This document shows, piece by piece, positions 16,905-25,784 of a stretch of 64,000 bases of DNA (its first letter is position 1; every line of letters begins with the position of its first letter). The stretch covers positions 4,909,001 to 4,973,000 of the forward strand of contig NZ_CP089985.1 of assembly GCF_021390155.1 (NCBI RefSeq). Reading direction: 5' to 3'. The translations under genes and the position numbers were made by a program. The notes under the pieces are model-generated. The model was not told the DNA's origin. It was given only the letters and a program-made list of their open reading frames with translations, and made no database searches. Origin of the DNA: Pseudomonas sp. HN11. GTDB taxonomy: Bacteria > Pseudomonadota > Gammaproteobacteria > Pseudomonadales > Pseudomonadaceae.

Positions 16905-17282
16905 ATGAAACTCAATAAAGCACAGGCCATCGCCCGTAGAAACACCGAACTGGGCGGTGCCGTACTCGGCGTCAACAACTGCCACTTCACCGACCTGGAC
17001 CGCAGACGCAACATCTGGTGGTTCGACCTGCCGGTGGGCCGTATTGCCGTGGGCCAGTACGAGTGGATCCACCTGTTGATGCACAACGCCGAGACTGACC
17101 AGTTGCTGCACCTGAAAGTGCCGACGGCGTTTTTGCGTGAGCACATCGAAGGGTTGGTGGTGCGTAATGCGGGCAAGCGCAAGCCAGAGATCACCCTGGA
17201 GCTGAGCGCGGATAAGGATTCGTTCTTGAAGGATGTGCGTCCGGCAGGTGCTGGCGTGGGTTTCGCGCAGTTTGCCCTGTAA
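16905..17282 (+). CDS. Conserved hypothetical protein
   Basis: 125 residues, soluble, no signal peptide. It opens MKLNKAQAIARRNTELGGAVLGVNNCHF and contains an aromatic-rich segment RRNIWWFDLPVGRI and a GKRKPEITLELS stretch. I do not assign a function. ATG 16905 is preceded by AGGAAGG; upstream in-frame codons lack a site. The gene is bounded by a clear bidirectional terminator shared with fadD1. Confidence 0.75.
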   Translation: MKLNKAQAIARRNTELGGAVLGVNNCHFTDLDRRRNIWWFDLPVGRIAVGQYEWIHLLMHNAETDQLLHLKVPTAFLREHIEGLVVRNAGKRKPEITLELSADKDSFLKDVRPAGAGVGFAQFAL

Positions 17283-17293
17283 CCCTCTTCAAT

Positions 17294-17321
17294 AAAAAAC
17301 CCCGCTTCGGCGGGGTTTTTC
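17294..17321. terminator. Bidirectional terminator
   Basis: CCCCGC-TTCG-GCGGGG with A-run before and T-run after, between the convergent gene at 16905 and fadD1. Confidence 0.92.
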
Positions 17322-17327
17322 ATGCGG

Positions 17328-19019
17328 CTACGTTTTAAGACCGAGCTTCTTCAACTCTTCATCGCGCAACTCGCGCCGCAGGATCTTGCCCACGTTGGTG
17401 GTCGGCAATGCATCGCGGAACTCCACGGCCTTAGGCACCTTGTAGGCGGTGACATTGGCGCGCATGTGCTCCATCACCTGGTCCTTGGTGAGGGTCGCGC
17501 CCGGCTTGACCACGATGAACAGCTTGATGTGTTCTCCGGATTTCTCGTCCGGCACACCGATGGCCGCGCACTGCAACACGCCCGGCAGGCCTGCCAGCAC
17601 GTCTTCCAGCTCGTTGGGGTATACGTTGAAGCCCGAGACCAGGATCATGTCCTTCTTGCGATCGACGATACGCATGTAGCCGTCCGGCTGGATGATCGCG
17701 ATGTCACCGGTCTTCAGCCAGCCTTCGCTGTCGAGCATCTCATCGGTGGCGTCCTGGCGCTGCCAGTAGCCCTTCATCACCTGTGGGCCCTTGACACACA
17801 GCTCGCCGGTTTCTCCCAGGGCGAGTTCGGTGCCGTCATCGGCAATGACTTTACACACGGTGGACGGTACCGGAATGCCGATGGTGCCGATCTGGATGTG
17901 CTGGATCGGGTTCACGGTGGCTACCGGACTGGTTTCGGTCATGCCGTAGCCTTCGCAGATGCCACAGCCGGTCACGGCCTTCCAACGCTCGGCCGCCGCC
18001 AATTGCAGGGCCATGCCACCGGACAGCGTGACTTTCAGCGAAGAGAAGTCCAGCTTGCGGAACGCCTCGTTGTTGCACAGCGCTACGAACAGGGTGTTCA
18101 GGCCGACAAAGCCGCTGAACTTCCACTTCGACAGTTCCTTGACCATCGCCGGCAGGTCGCGCGGGTTGCTGATCAGGATGTTGTGGTTGCCGATCAGCAT
18201 CATCGCCATGCAATGAAAGGTGAAGGCATAAATGTGGTACAGCGGCAGCGGGGTGATCAGGATCTCGCAACCTTCGTTGAGGTTAGACCCCATCAGCGCC
18301 TTGCACTGCAACATGTTGGCGACCAGGTTGCGGTGGGTGAGCATCGCGCCCTTGGCTACACCGGTGGTGCCGCCGGTGTATTGCAGCACGGCTACATCGC
18401 TGCTGGCCGGGCTGGCGTCGTTGACTGGTTGACCGTGCCCCTTGGCCAGTACGTCGTTGAACTTGATCGCCTTGGGCAAGTGATACGCCGGGACCATCTT
18501 CTTCACGTACTTGATGACGCTGTTGATCAGCAGGCGCTTGAGCGGCGGCAACAGGTCGGCGACTTCGGTAACGATGACGTGCTTGACGGCGGTCTTGGGC
18601 ACGACCTTTTCCGCCAGGTGCGCCATGTTGGCCAGGCATACCAAGGCCTTGGCCCCGGAATCATTGAATTGGTGTTCCATTTCCCGCGCGGTGTACAGCG
18701 GGTTGGTGTTGACCACGATCAGGCCGGCACGGATGGCGCCGAACACGGCCACCGGGTACTGGAGAACGTTGGGCAGTTGCACGGCGATGCGATCGCCGGG
18801 TTTCAAGTCGGTGCGCTGTTGCAGGTAGGCAGCGAAGGCGCCGGACAATTCGTACAACTCACCGTAGGTGATGGTCTTGCCCAGGTTGCTGAAAGCCGGT
18901 TTGTTGGCGAAGCGCTGGCAGGACTGCTTCAGTACCGCCTGAATATTCGGATACTCGTCTGGATTGATCTCAGCAGCAATCCCGGCGGGGTACTTATCCT
19001 TCCAAAAGTCTTCGTTCAT
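17328..19019 (-). CDS. fadD1: Long-chain fatty-acid CoA ligase FadD1
   Basis: 563-residue acyl-CoA synthetase that adenylates fatty acids and forms acyl-CoA for beta-oxidation at the inner face of the membrane. AMP-binding motif YTGGTTGVAKGAMLTH lies near residue 210; YGMTETSP near 360 and GWLKTGDIAIIQPDGYMRIVDRKKD form the C-terminal hinge and catalytic region. Length and motifs match FadD. The order fadD2 then fadD1 on one strand, with a hydrolase and phaJ opposite, is that of P. aeruginosa PA3299-PA3302. The 396-base gap from fadD2, holding a REP pair and a palindrome, suggests its own promoter. Confidence 0.95.
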   Translation of the reverse strand: MNEDFWKDKYPAGIAAEINPDEYPNIQAVLKQSCQRFANKPAFSNLGKTITYGELYELSGAFAAYLQQRTDLKPGDRIAVQLPNVLQYPVAVFGAIRAGLIVVNTNPLYTAREMEHQFNDSGAKALVCLANMAHLAEKVVPKTAVKHVIVTEVADLLPPLKRLLINSVIKYVKKMVPAYHLPKAIKFNDVLAKGHGQPVNDASPASSDVAVLQYTGGTTGVAKGAMLTHRNLVANMLQCKALMGSNLNEGCEILITPLPLYHIYAFTFHCMAMMLIGNHNILISNPRDLPAMVKELSKWKFSGFVGLNTLFVALCNNEAFRKLDFSSLKVTLSGGMALQLAAAERWKAVTGCGICEGYGMTETSPVATVNPIQHIQIGTIGIPVPSTVCKVIADDGTELALGETGELCVKGPQVMKGYWQRQDATDEMLDSEGWLKTGDIAIIQPDGYMRIVDRKKDMILVSGFNVYPNELEDVLAGLPGVLQCAAIGVPDEKSGEHIKLFIVVKPGATLTKDQVMEHMRANVTAYKVPKAVEFRDALPTTNVGKILRRELRDEELKKLGLKT

Positions 19020-19060
19020 GGAAGCCCACTCCTCAGCGACGTCAGCGACGCGAATTCATC

Positions 19061-19077
19061 ATCGCATTTGATGCGAT
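19061..19077. promoter_or_regulatory. Palindrome upstream of fadD1, possible operator
   Basis: ATCGCAT-TTG-ATGCGAT, perfect 7-base arms, 42 bases before the fadD1 start. The cognate regulator is unknown; a fatty-acid regulator is a guess. Confidence 0.4.
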
Positions 19078-19299
19078 TATTATTGGTGTATGTTTTTTGG
19101 TGAATCTGGCGCTTTCAAGCAGGCCGAGACGTCACAAAGCGCGCCGAGAGTAGCAGCTTTGCCAAAGGTCGCCTAGAGCCAAAGATGGGCCTCGCGGTCA
19201 TAAACACGACTGTCCTACAATATCTGGTCACGCTTTAAACGTAGCTGAAATTCTCTCTGGAAAGGCCCTGGAATAGGCCTTTCAGGACAAAGCACTACA

Positions 19300-19394
19300 A
19301 ATGTGGGAGCGGGCTTGCTCGCGAATGCGGTGTACTGGTCGCTGATTATGTCGACTGATACACCGCATTCGCGAGCAAGCCCGCTCCCACACTT
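19300..19394. repeat. REP doublet 2
   Basis: Near-perfect inverted pair: AATGTGGGAGCGGGCTTGCT at the left and AGCAAGCCCGCTCCCACA at the right, arms about 35 bases long enclosing a variable centre. Best-preserved copy of the family in the window. Confidence 0.9.
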
Positions 19395-19415
19395 TTATTG
19401 CATTTCAATTCAAGG

Positions 19416-21104
19416 TCAGGCGATATCGCGCAGCTCCCTGCGCAAAATCTTGCCTACTGGCGTCATCGGCAACGATTCGCGCAACACAATGTGCTTAGGC
19501 ACCTTGTACCCCGTGAAGTTGGTCTTGCAGTACGCCTTCAACTCCTCAAGGCTCACCCCTTCGGCACGCGCCACCACAAACAGCTTCACCGCCTCCCCCG
19601 TGCGCTCGTCCGGCACGCCGATCACTGCGCAATTGGCCACGGCCGGGTGCGCCATCACCACGTCTTCGATCTCGTTGGGGTACACGTTGAAGCCCGACAC
19701 AATGATCAGGTCTTTCTTGCGGTCGACGATGCGCACGAAGCCATCCTCATCGATCACCGCAATATCACCGGTCTTGAGCCAGCCTTCGGCGTCCAGCGCC
19801 TCGGCGGTCGCGGCCGGCTGCTGCCAGTAGCCCTTCATCACCTGCGGGCCCTTGATGCACAGCTCGCCGCGTTCGCCCAATGGCAACTCGATGCCCTGGT
19901 CATCAATCACCTTCATCGCCGTGGCCGGCACCGGAATGCCCACGGTGCCCAGACGGGATTTGTTGCCGTAGGGGTTGGTGCTGGCCACCGGCGAGGTTTC
20001 CGTCAGGCCGTAGCCCTCGCCGATGGCACAACCGGTGATCTGCTGCCAGCGCTCGGCGGTGGCCTTGATCAATGCGGTGCCGCCTGAGTTGGTGAGCTTG
20101 AGGTGGGAGAAATCCAGGGACTTGAAGTCAGGATGGTCCATCAATGCCACAAACAGCGTGTTAAGCCCCAGCAGCCCGGTAAAGCGCCACTTTTTCAGTT
20201 CCTTGATAAAGCCACCGATATCCCGGGGGTTGGTGATCAGCACGTTGTGGTTGCCCGAGACCATCATGCACATGCAATTCGCCGTGAAGGCATAGATATG
20301 GTACAGCGGCAACGGCGCGATCATCACTTCCTGCCCTTCCTTGATCAGCGGGTGGCCGTCCTCTCCGGTCTGGGACATGCAAGCGCGCACCTGCTGCATA
20401 TTCGCCACCAGGTTGCCGTGGGTGAGCATCGCGCCCTTGGCCAGGCCGGTGGTGCCACCGGTGTATTGCAGCACGGCGATATCGTCCAGCGTCACCGGGT
20501 GGCGTGTCACGCCCAGGCCAGCGCCCATGTACAAAGCGCGCTTGAACGACACCGCGCGAGGCAGGCTGTAGGCCGGAACCATCTTCTTGACCTTGTCGAC
20601 CAGGGTGTTGACCAGCCAACCTTTGGCGGCGGGCATGAAATCGCCCATCTTGGCTTCGATCAGGTAGTCGATCTCGGTATCGCTGCACACTTCCTGCACC
20701 CGCGAACCAAACAAGTTGAGGTACACCAGCGCACGCACGCCGGCGTCCTTGAACTGGTGACGCATCTCGCGCGGTGTGTACAGCGGGTTGGTGTTGACCA
20801 CAATCAACCCGGCGCGCAAGGCGCCGAACACGGCAATCGGGTAATGCAGCACATTGGGCATCTGCACCGCAATGCGATCGCCCGGCTTGAGGTCGGTGTG
20901 CTGTTGCAGGTAGCCGGCGAACGCCGCACTCTGGCGCTCAAGCTCGGCGTAAGTCAGGGTGATGCCCATGTTGCTGAATGCCGGACGGTCGGCAAAGGCT
21001 TTGCAGGAGCGCTCGAAGACCTCGATCACCGACTTGTAGGCAGAGAGGTCGATGTCATTGGGAACGCCCGCCGCGCGTTTGTCATTCCAGAAATCAGGTT
21101 GCAT
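19416..21104 (-). CDS. fadD2: Long-chain fatty-acid CoA ligase FadD2
   Basis: 562-residue paralogue of FadD1 with the same motifs: YTGGTTGLAKGAMLTH, YGLTETSP, GWLKTGDIAVIDEDGFVRIVDRKKD. Tandem fadD genes allow different chain-length preferences; in P. aeruginosa FadD1 favours longer and FadD2 shorter chains, which may hold here. The start MQPDFWNDKR follows a GAGGATAAG site. The upstream 210 bases separate it from a divergent hydrolase gene, so the region holds two opposing promoters. Confidence 0.95.
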   Translation of the reverse strand: MQPDFWNDKRAAGVPNDIDLSAYKSVIEVFERSCKAFADRPAFSNMGITLTYAELERQSAAFAGYLQQHTDLKPGDRIAVQMPNVLHYPIAVFGALRAGLIVVNTNPLYTPREMRHQFKDAGVRALVYLNLFGSRVQEVCSDTEIDYLIEAKMGDFMPAAKGWLVNTLVDKVKKMVPAYSLPRAVSFKRALYMGAGLGVTRHPVTLDDIAVLQYTGGTTGLAKGAMLTHGNLVANMQQVRACMSQTGEDGHPLIKEGQEVMIAPLPLYHIYAFTANCMCMMVSGNHNVLITNPRDIGGFIKELKKWRFTGLLGLNTLFVALMDHPDFKSLDFSHLKLTNSGGTALIKATAERWQQITGCAIGEGYGLTETSPVASTNPYGNKSRLGTVGIPVPATAMKVIDDQGIELPLGERGELCIKGPQVMKGYWQQPAATAEALDAEGWLKTGDIAVIDEDGFVRIVDRKKDLIIVSGFNVYPNEIEDVVMAHPAVANCAVIGVPDERTGEAVKLFVVARAEGVSLEELKAYCKTNFTGYKVPKHIVLRESLPMTPVGKILRRELRDIA

Positions 21105-21314
21105 TATTCTTATCCTCTTACCTGAGTGTGTCCGGCCGCTTTCCTACAGCTATAAAAAGCGGAGCTTTGGGGACGTTAGCAGCTATGGCCAAACAGGCAA
21201 ATACAGGAAGGAGCGTCATTAATTGCGTGAATCTTCCTACAAGGCCTTGCGCTGATCAGACGCTTCCCGTGGGATGAGCTATACACTGCAACGACCCTGA
21301 GCAAAGGAAGCGCC

Positions 21315-22259
21315 ATGAACCACAGTACCTTCTGGCTGACCGCGAATGACCGCAGCCGCCTGTACGTCAATCAATGGATGCCCGGCGGCCCGGCCAAGGC
21401 CGTCGTGATGTTGTCCCATGGCATGGCCGAGCACAGTGGACGCTACGCACGCTTGGCTGAAGCGCTGTGTGGTGCCGGCTACGGCGTGTATGCGCTGGAC
21501 CAGCGCGGCCATGGCCGCACTGCCGATGAAGGCACTCTGGGGCTGTACGCCGAGAAGGATGGCTGGAACAAGGTCGTAGGCGACCTGGCTAGCCTTAATC
21601 AGCATATCGGCCAGCAACAACCGGGGTTGCCGATCATCTTGCTGGGCCACAGCATGGGCAGTTATATCGCCCAGGCGTACCTGCTGCACCACAGCGCCAG
21701 CCTGCATGGCGCGATTCTCAGCGGTTCTAACTTCCAACCGGTGGCGCTCTACCGCGCCGCACGGGTGATCGCGAGGTTCGAGCGCCTGCGCCAGGGCTTG
21801 CGCGGGCGCAGTGCGTTGATTGAATTCCTGTCGTTTGGGTCATTCAACAAAGCATTCAAACCCAATCGCACCGCGTTCGACTGGCTCAGCCGTGATCCGA
21901 ATGAGGTGGATAAGTACATCAACGACCCATTGTGCGGGTTCCGTTGTACCAATCAGCTCTGGATTGACCTGCTCGGCGGCTTGCAGCAGATCAGCAAAGC
22001 GTCCAATCTCGCGCAGATCGATCCGGGCCTGCCGATCCTGGTAATGGGCGGTGAATGTGATCCGGTGAGTGAAGGCAAGCGTCTCAACAGCCTGGCAGAC
22101 GCCTTGCGCGACGCCGGCTGCCAGCACCTGCAACTGACTGTCTACCCGCAGGCGCGTCATGAAGTGTTCAACGAAACCAACCGCGACGCTGTCACTACCG
22201 ATGTGCTGGCGTGGCTCGACCAGGCGCTGACATTACGCAGGCCGGCCCGCTGCGAATAA
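21315..22259 (+). CDS. Alpha/beta hydrolase, monoacylglycerol-lipase/lysophospholipase type
   Basis: 314-residue hydrolase. The oxyanion region VVMLSHGMAEHSGRYARLAEAL and the line YGVYALDQRGHGRT are diagnostic of the monoglyceride lipase group; the nucleophile elbow is GHSMGS, the acid lies near GGECDPVS and the catalytic His near ARHEVFNE. No signal peptide is present, so it is cytosolic or loosely membrane-bound. It is divergent from fadD2, and phaJ follows 57 bases later, matching the P. aeruginosa PA3301-PA3302 order. It probably frees fatty acids that FadD1/FadD2 activate. Confidence 0.9.
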   Translation: MNHSTFWLTANDRSRLYVNQWMPGGPAKAVVMLSHGMAEHSGRYARLAEALCGAGYGVYALDQRGHGRTADEGTLGLYAEKDGWNKVVGDLASLNQHIGQQQPGLPIILLGHSMGSYIAQAYLLHHSASLHGAILSGSNFQPVALYRAARVIARFERLRQGLRGRSALIEFLSFGSFNKAFKPNRTAFDWLSRDPNEVDKYINDPLCGFRCTNQLWIDLLGGLQQISKASNLAQIDPGLPILVMGGECDPVSEGKRLNSLADALRDAGCQHLQLTVYPQARHEVFNETNRDAVTTDVLAWLDQALTLRRPARCE

Positions 22260-22316
22260 TTTATCGTTGAAAATCAATCTATTAAATTACCGATTAGCCA
22301 CAGGATGCACCTTTAG

Positions 22317-22787
22317 ATGACCCAGGTAACCAACACCCCGTACGAAGCCCTCGAAGTCGGGCAAACCGCAAGCTACAGCAAATTGGTGGAAGAGCGCGAT
22401 ATCCAGTTGTTCGCCGCGATGTCCGGTGACCACAACCCTGTGCACCTGGACGCCGAGTACGCCAAGGCCACCCTGTTCAAGGAGCGTATCGCCCATGGCA
22501 TGTTCAGCGGCGCCCTGATCAGCGCGGCCGTGGCCTGCGAATTGCCTGGGCCGGGCACCATCTACATCGGCCAGCAGATGAGCTTTCAGAAGCCGGTGAA
22601 GATTGGTGACACCCTGACCGTGCGCCTGGAAATCCTGGAAAAACTACCGAAATTCCGCGTACGCATCGCCACCCGCGTGTTCAATCAGCGTGATGAGCTG
22701 GTGGTGGACGGCGAGGCGGAGATCCTGGCACCGCGTAAACAGCAAGTCGTGACCTTGACCGAGTTGCCGCCGATCAGCATTGGCTGA
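22317..22787 (+). CDS. phaJ: (R)-specific enoyl-CoA hydratase, MaoC family
   Basis: 156-residue hot-dog-fold hydratase that turns beta-oxidation enoyl-CoA into (R)-3-hydroxyacyl-CoA for polyhydroxyalkanoate synthesis. The catalytic Asp and His lie in SGDHNPVHLD, followed by FKERIAHGMFSGALISAA, the family hallmark. Sequence and context (hydrolase plus fadD genes) agree with P. aeruginosa PhaJ1 (PA3302). The C-terminus ELPPISIG is also as in that protein. Confidence 0.92.
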   Translation: MTQVTNTPYEALEVGQTASYSKLVEERDIQLFAAMSGDHNPVHLDAEYAKATLFKERIAHGMFSGALISAAVACELPGPGTIYIGQQMSFQKPVKIGDTLTVRLEILEKLPKFRVRIATRVFNQRDELVVDGEAEILAPRKQQVVTLTELPPISIG

Positions 22788-22801
22788 CGTCTGCGCATGA
22801 C

Positions 22802-22896
22802 AAATGTGGGAGCGGGCGGGCTGGCGAATGCGGCTTACCAGTCGATGTATCACTGACTGATCTACCGCTTTCGCCAGCACGCCCGCTCCCACATTG
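22802..22896. repeat. REP doublet 3
   Basis: Inverted pair AATGTGGGAGCGGGCGGGCT ... AGCACGCCCGCTCCCACATT between convergent phaJ and the DUF2383 gene; slightly different stem sequence (GCGGGCT) from doublets 1 and 2. Confidence 0.88.
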
Positions 22897-22911
22897 GGTA
22901 CAGCGCAGGGC

Positions 22912-23379
22912 TTACGACTGAGCGCGAGCCTGGTTACGCAGGGCTTTCACCTGGTCGTGGTTGCGTTGTACGCCGTGGTATTGACGCTCAACCAGGTCAC
23001 GAATGCCCAGAAGGTTGTGCTTGTTGATCTTCTCGATCGCTTCACGGTAAGCCTTCAGGGCATGGTCTTCACCGCGCTCGGCTTCGTTCAGCACAGCTTC
23101 TTCATCTTTACCGGTGACCATCGACTTCACGTCGACCCAGCCACGGTGCAGAGCACCGGCAACGCTACCGGAATCTTCCGGATCACCGCCCAAGGCACGT
23201 ACGGCGGTTTTCAGTTCAGCGGCGGCAGTGGCGCAGTCGGCGGAACGCTTGGCAAACAAGGCTTTGAGTTCTGGGTGCTTGATGTCTTCAGCGCACTCCT
23301 TGAAACCCTTTTGGCCGTCGATGCTGGTCTCGATCAGGTCGTTCAGCACGGAGATCGATTCTTTATTGATGTCAGTCAT
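22912..23379 (-). CDS. DUF2383/PA2169-family four-helix protein
   Basis: 155-residue soluble, highly helical protein (MTDINKESISVLNDLIETSIDGQKGFKECAEDI...). The pattern of Glu and His residues (FKECAEDI, RGEDHALKAYREA) resembles a ferritin-like bundle. Members are stress or anaerobiosis associated in Pseudomonas, but no activity is established. It is a single gene ending at REP doublet 3. Confidence 0.88.
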   Translation of the reverse strand: MTDINKESISVLNDLIETSIDGQKGFKECAEDIKHPELKALFAKRSADCATAAAELKTAVRALGGDPEDSGSVAGALHRGWVDVKSMVTGKDEEAVLNEAERGEDHALKAYREAIEKINKHNLLGIRDLVERQYHGVQRNHDQVKALRNQARAQS

Positions 23380-23583
23380 TTTTCAATTCCTTATACGGGT
23401 TAGAAGGGTGTCTTAATGATTGCAGCGCCCGTGCCAGGTTTTAAAAAAACAAATTAACCTTAAATTTCAATTAGTTACGATAAATTGAACCATCTGTATG
23501 TATGTTATTTGCATGATCTGTCATTTGGCCTTCATGCAGAATGCCTGTATTTTCCAAGGTCTTGATACAACCCCCGAGCCTTC

Positions 23584-23820
23584 ATGAATCCCGAAAAACT
23601 CGAACTGCTGATCACCCGAGAAATGCCCTTCGGCAAATACAAGGGACGCATCATCGCCGACCTCCCCGGTCCCTACCTGAACTGGTTTGCCCGCGAAGGT
23701 TTCCCTCACGGAGAACTGGGCGGTCTGCTGGCCCTGATGCAGGAAATCGACAGCAATGGCTTGTCTGAATTGCTCGAACCGCTGCGCGCCAAACACGGCA
23801 AACCCGCCCCTCGTCATTAA
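23584..23820 (+). CDS. DUF3820-family protein
   Basis: 78-residue protein with the family signature MPFGKYKGRIIADLPGPYLNWFAREGFPHGELG at residues 14-46, the fold found in small nucleic-acid-related proteins of unknown role. The start MNPEKLEL follows GAGCCTTC, a weak site. It ends 11 bases before the aminotransferase gene and is likely cotranscribed with it. Confidence 0.88.
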   Translation: MNPEKLELLITREMPFGKYKGRIIADLPGPYLNWFAREGFPHGELGGLLALMQEIDSNGLSELLEPLRAKHGKPAPRH

Positions 23821-23831
23821 GAGCCCCGCCT

Positions 23832-25007
23832 ATGCCATGCAACGCAGACAACGAGCTTCACTGGCACACTATCGCCCAGCGCTACGCGCTGGAGCCCGGT
23901 CCGATCAACCTGGAAAACGGCTACTTCGGTCGCATGAGCCAGGCGGTACAGGCGCGCTATCTGGAACACGTGGCGTTTATCAACCGCAGCAACTCGTTGC
24001 ATGTACGCCAGCAGTTCGAGCGTGGTGAAAACGACGCGATCCGCTACCAACTGGCCGGGCTAATCGACGCTGACCCTGCCGCAGTGGCCTTCACCCGCAA
24101 CGCGACCGAAGCCCTGCAATCGCTGATCCGCAACTACAATCGCCTGCAACCGGGCGATCAGGTGCTGATCAGCGACCTGGAGTACGACACAGTGAAAGGC
24201 GCCATGCGTTGGCTGGCGGGCTATCGCGGTGTGGAAGTCATCGAACTGTCCCACACGCACCCGGCAAGTTTCGACAGCCTGGTGCAGACATATCGTGACG
24301 CATTCGTGCAGTACCCGCGCTTAAAGCTGATGGCGCTGACCCACGTGACACACCGCACCGGGCTGGTCATGCCGGTGGCTGCGATTGCCCAGGCGGCACG
24401 CGAGCATGATATCGACGTGATCCTCGACGGCGCCCATGCCCTGGGCCAGATCGAATTCAACCTCGCCGAACTGGGTATCCAGTTTGCCGGTTTCAACCTG
24501 CACAAATGGATCGGCGCCCCGCTGACCCTGGGCTTTCTTTACATCGCCCCGGAACGTCTGGCCGACATCGATCCGGACATGGGCGAGTTCCACTACCCCG
24601 CCACCGACGTTCGTGCCCGCACCTCCTACAGCACGCCGAATTTTCCAGCCCTGATGACTTTGCCGTTGGTATTTGAAGAACACCAGCAACTGGGTGGCGC
24701 GGCGGCCAAGGGCGCGCGGATGAATTACTTGCGGGACTTGTGGGTAAGCCAGGTACGGACATTGCCGGGGGTGGAGGTGCTGACGCCGGATGATCCACGG
24801 CTGTATTGCGGGATTACGGCGTTCAAGTTCATTGGACGGGATCAGCAGGTCATGGTGGATCGATTGCTCAAGGACTACGACCTGTTCACCACCACCCGTG
24901 TCGGAGCTTCATTTGGCACCTGTATTCGGGTGACGCCAGGTTTGGTGACCTCCGCAGTTGAGATAGCCGTGCTGGTCAAAGCCATCACCGAGTTGAGCGT
25001 CGGCTAG
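23832..25007 (+). CDS. Class V aminotransferase/cysteine-desulfurase-fold enzyme
   Basis: 391-residue PLP enzyme, fold type I. It has FTRNATEALQSLIRNY near residue 78, the cofactor Asp region VILDGAHALGQIEF near 198 and the Schiff-base lysine in FNLHKWIGAPLTLGF near 225. The closest named relatives are isopenicillin-N-epimerase-like and kynureninase-like aminotransferases; the substrate is not evident. No signal peptide. It follows the DUF3820 gene closely and ends at a terminator shared with the convergent eda. Confidence 0.9.
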   Translation: MPCNADNELHWHTIAQRYALEPGPINLENGYFGRMSQAVQARYLEHVAFINRSNSLHVRQQFERGENDAIRYQLAGLIDADPAAVAFTRNATEALQSLIRNYNRLQPGDQVLISDLEYDTVKGAMRWLAGYRGVEVIELSHTHPASFDSLVQTYRDAFVQYPRLKLMALTHVTHRTGLVMPVAAIAQAAREHDIDVILDGAHALGQIEFNLAELGIQFAGFNLHKWIGAPLTLGFLYIAPERLADIDPDMGEFHYPATDVRARTSYSTPNFPALMTLPLVFEEHQQLGGAAAKGARMNYLRDLWVSQVRTLPGVEVLTPDDPRLYCGITAFKFIGRDQQVMVDRLLKDYDLFTTTRVGASFGTCIRVTPGLVTSAVEIAVLVKAITELSVG

Positions 25008-25032
25008 GCGCCTTTTCTGCAGGCAAAAAAAA

Positions 25033-25057
25033 GCGGTACACCGACCAAGTGCACCGC
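25033..25057. terminator. Terminator between aminotransferase and eda
   Basis: GCGGTACAC...GTGCACCGC, an imperfect stem flanked on the left by a run of A (a T-run for the minus-strand eda operon) and by AAAAA on the right. It probably ends the zwf-pgl-eda transcript. Confidence 0.7.
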
Positions 25058-25101
25058 AAAAATGCCGTCAAGCACAGCAACAACGATTCAGTAAAAGCCG
25101 A

Positions 25102-25767
25102 TCAATCCAGCAGCGCCAGCGCCTCGGCGGTGACTTCCTGGATGCGGGCCCAGTCGCCGTTCTTGATCCACTCAGGGTCCAGCATCCAGCTACCGCCCAC
25201 GCACATCACGTTTTTCAACGCCATGTAGTTTTTGATATTGGCCGGGCCGACGCCGCCGGTCGGGCAGAACTTCACTTCGCCAAACGGGCCGCCCAGGGCC
25301 TTGATCGCAGCCACGCCGCCGCTGACTTCAGCCGGGAACAATTTGAAGCGGCGATAGCCCAGGCCATAGCCTTCCATGATGCCCGAGGCATTGCTGATGC
25401 CTGGCAGCAGCGGGATCGGGCTGTGCACCGAAGCTTCCAGCAGGTCGCGGGTAATGCCGGGGGTGACGATGAATTGCGAGCCCGCCACTTCGGCTGCTTC
25501 GAGCATGTGACGGTCCAGCACGGTGCCGGCACCGGTGCACAGTTCAGGGCGTTGCTCGCGCAGGACCTGAATGGCCTTGAGGCCGAACTCGGAACGCAGG
25601 GTCACTTCCAATGCGGTCAACCCCCCGGCTGCCAGGGCATCGGCCAGCGGCAGGATGTCCTGTTCGCGGGCGATGGTGATCACCGGCAGGATCCGCGCCT
25701 TGGCGCAGAGGCTGTCGATCAGGGCAACTTTGTCCGCCATGGACACGGTTGGTTGAGGGCTTTTCAT
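25102..25767 (-). CDS. eda: KDPG aldolase (2-keto-3-deoxy-6-phosphogluconate aldolase)
   Basis: 221-residue Entner-Doudoroff aldolase that splits KDPG to pyruvate and glyceraldehyde 3-phosphate. Key residues are visible: Glu54 in ALEVTLR, the Schiff-base Lys142 in RFKLFPAE and the phosphate loop FCPTGGVGP. Start ATG 25767 (MKSPQPTVS) was chosen for AAGGAT upstream; earlier Met codons at 25794 and 25788 overlap or abut the pgl stop. Third gene of the zwf-pgl-eda operon; expression should follow HexR control at the zwf promoter. Confidence 0.95.
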   Translation of the reverse strand: MKSPQPTVSMADKVALIDSLCAKARILPVITIAREQDILPLADALAAGGLTALEVTLRSEFGLKAIQVLREQRPELCTGAGTVLDRHMLEAAEVAGSQFIVTPGITRDLLEASVHSPIPLLPGISNASGIMEGYGLGYRRFKLFPAEVSGGVAAIKALGGPFGEVKFCPTGGVGPANIKNYMALKNVMCVGGSWMLDPEWIKNGDWARIQEVTAEALALLD

Positions 25768-25784
25768 AGCGGCTGATCCTTGGC

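Larger units (their letters stand above)
19020..19415. other. fadD2-fadD1 intergenic region
   Basis: 396 bases without a gene. It holds the fadD1 promoter area with a perfect palindrome (19061-19077), a small hairpin AAAGGCC-N8-GGCCTTT at 19261-19282 and a REP doublet (19300-19394). No coding potential was seen. Confidence 0.8.

Noticed and set aside
17322..19103. 593-codon plus-strand frame over fadD1
   Set aside because: Antisense shadow of fadD1 in high-GC DNA; His/Gln/Val/Gly-rich translation without any motif, while the minus strand has all FadD motifs.
14731..22896. REP doublets considered as a CRISPR-like array
   Set aside because: Units are inverted, few, kilobases apart and without regular spacers; no cas genes.
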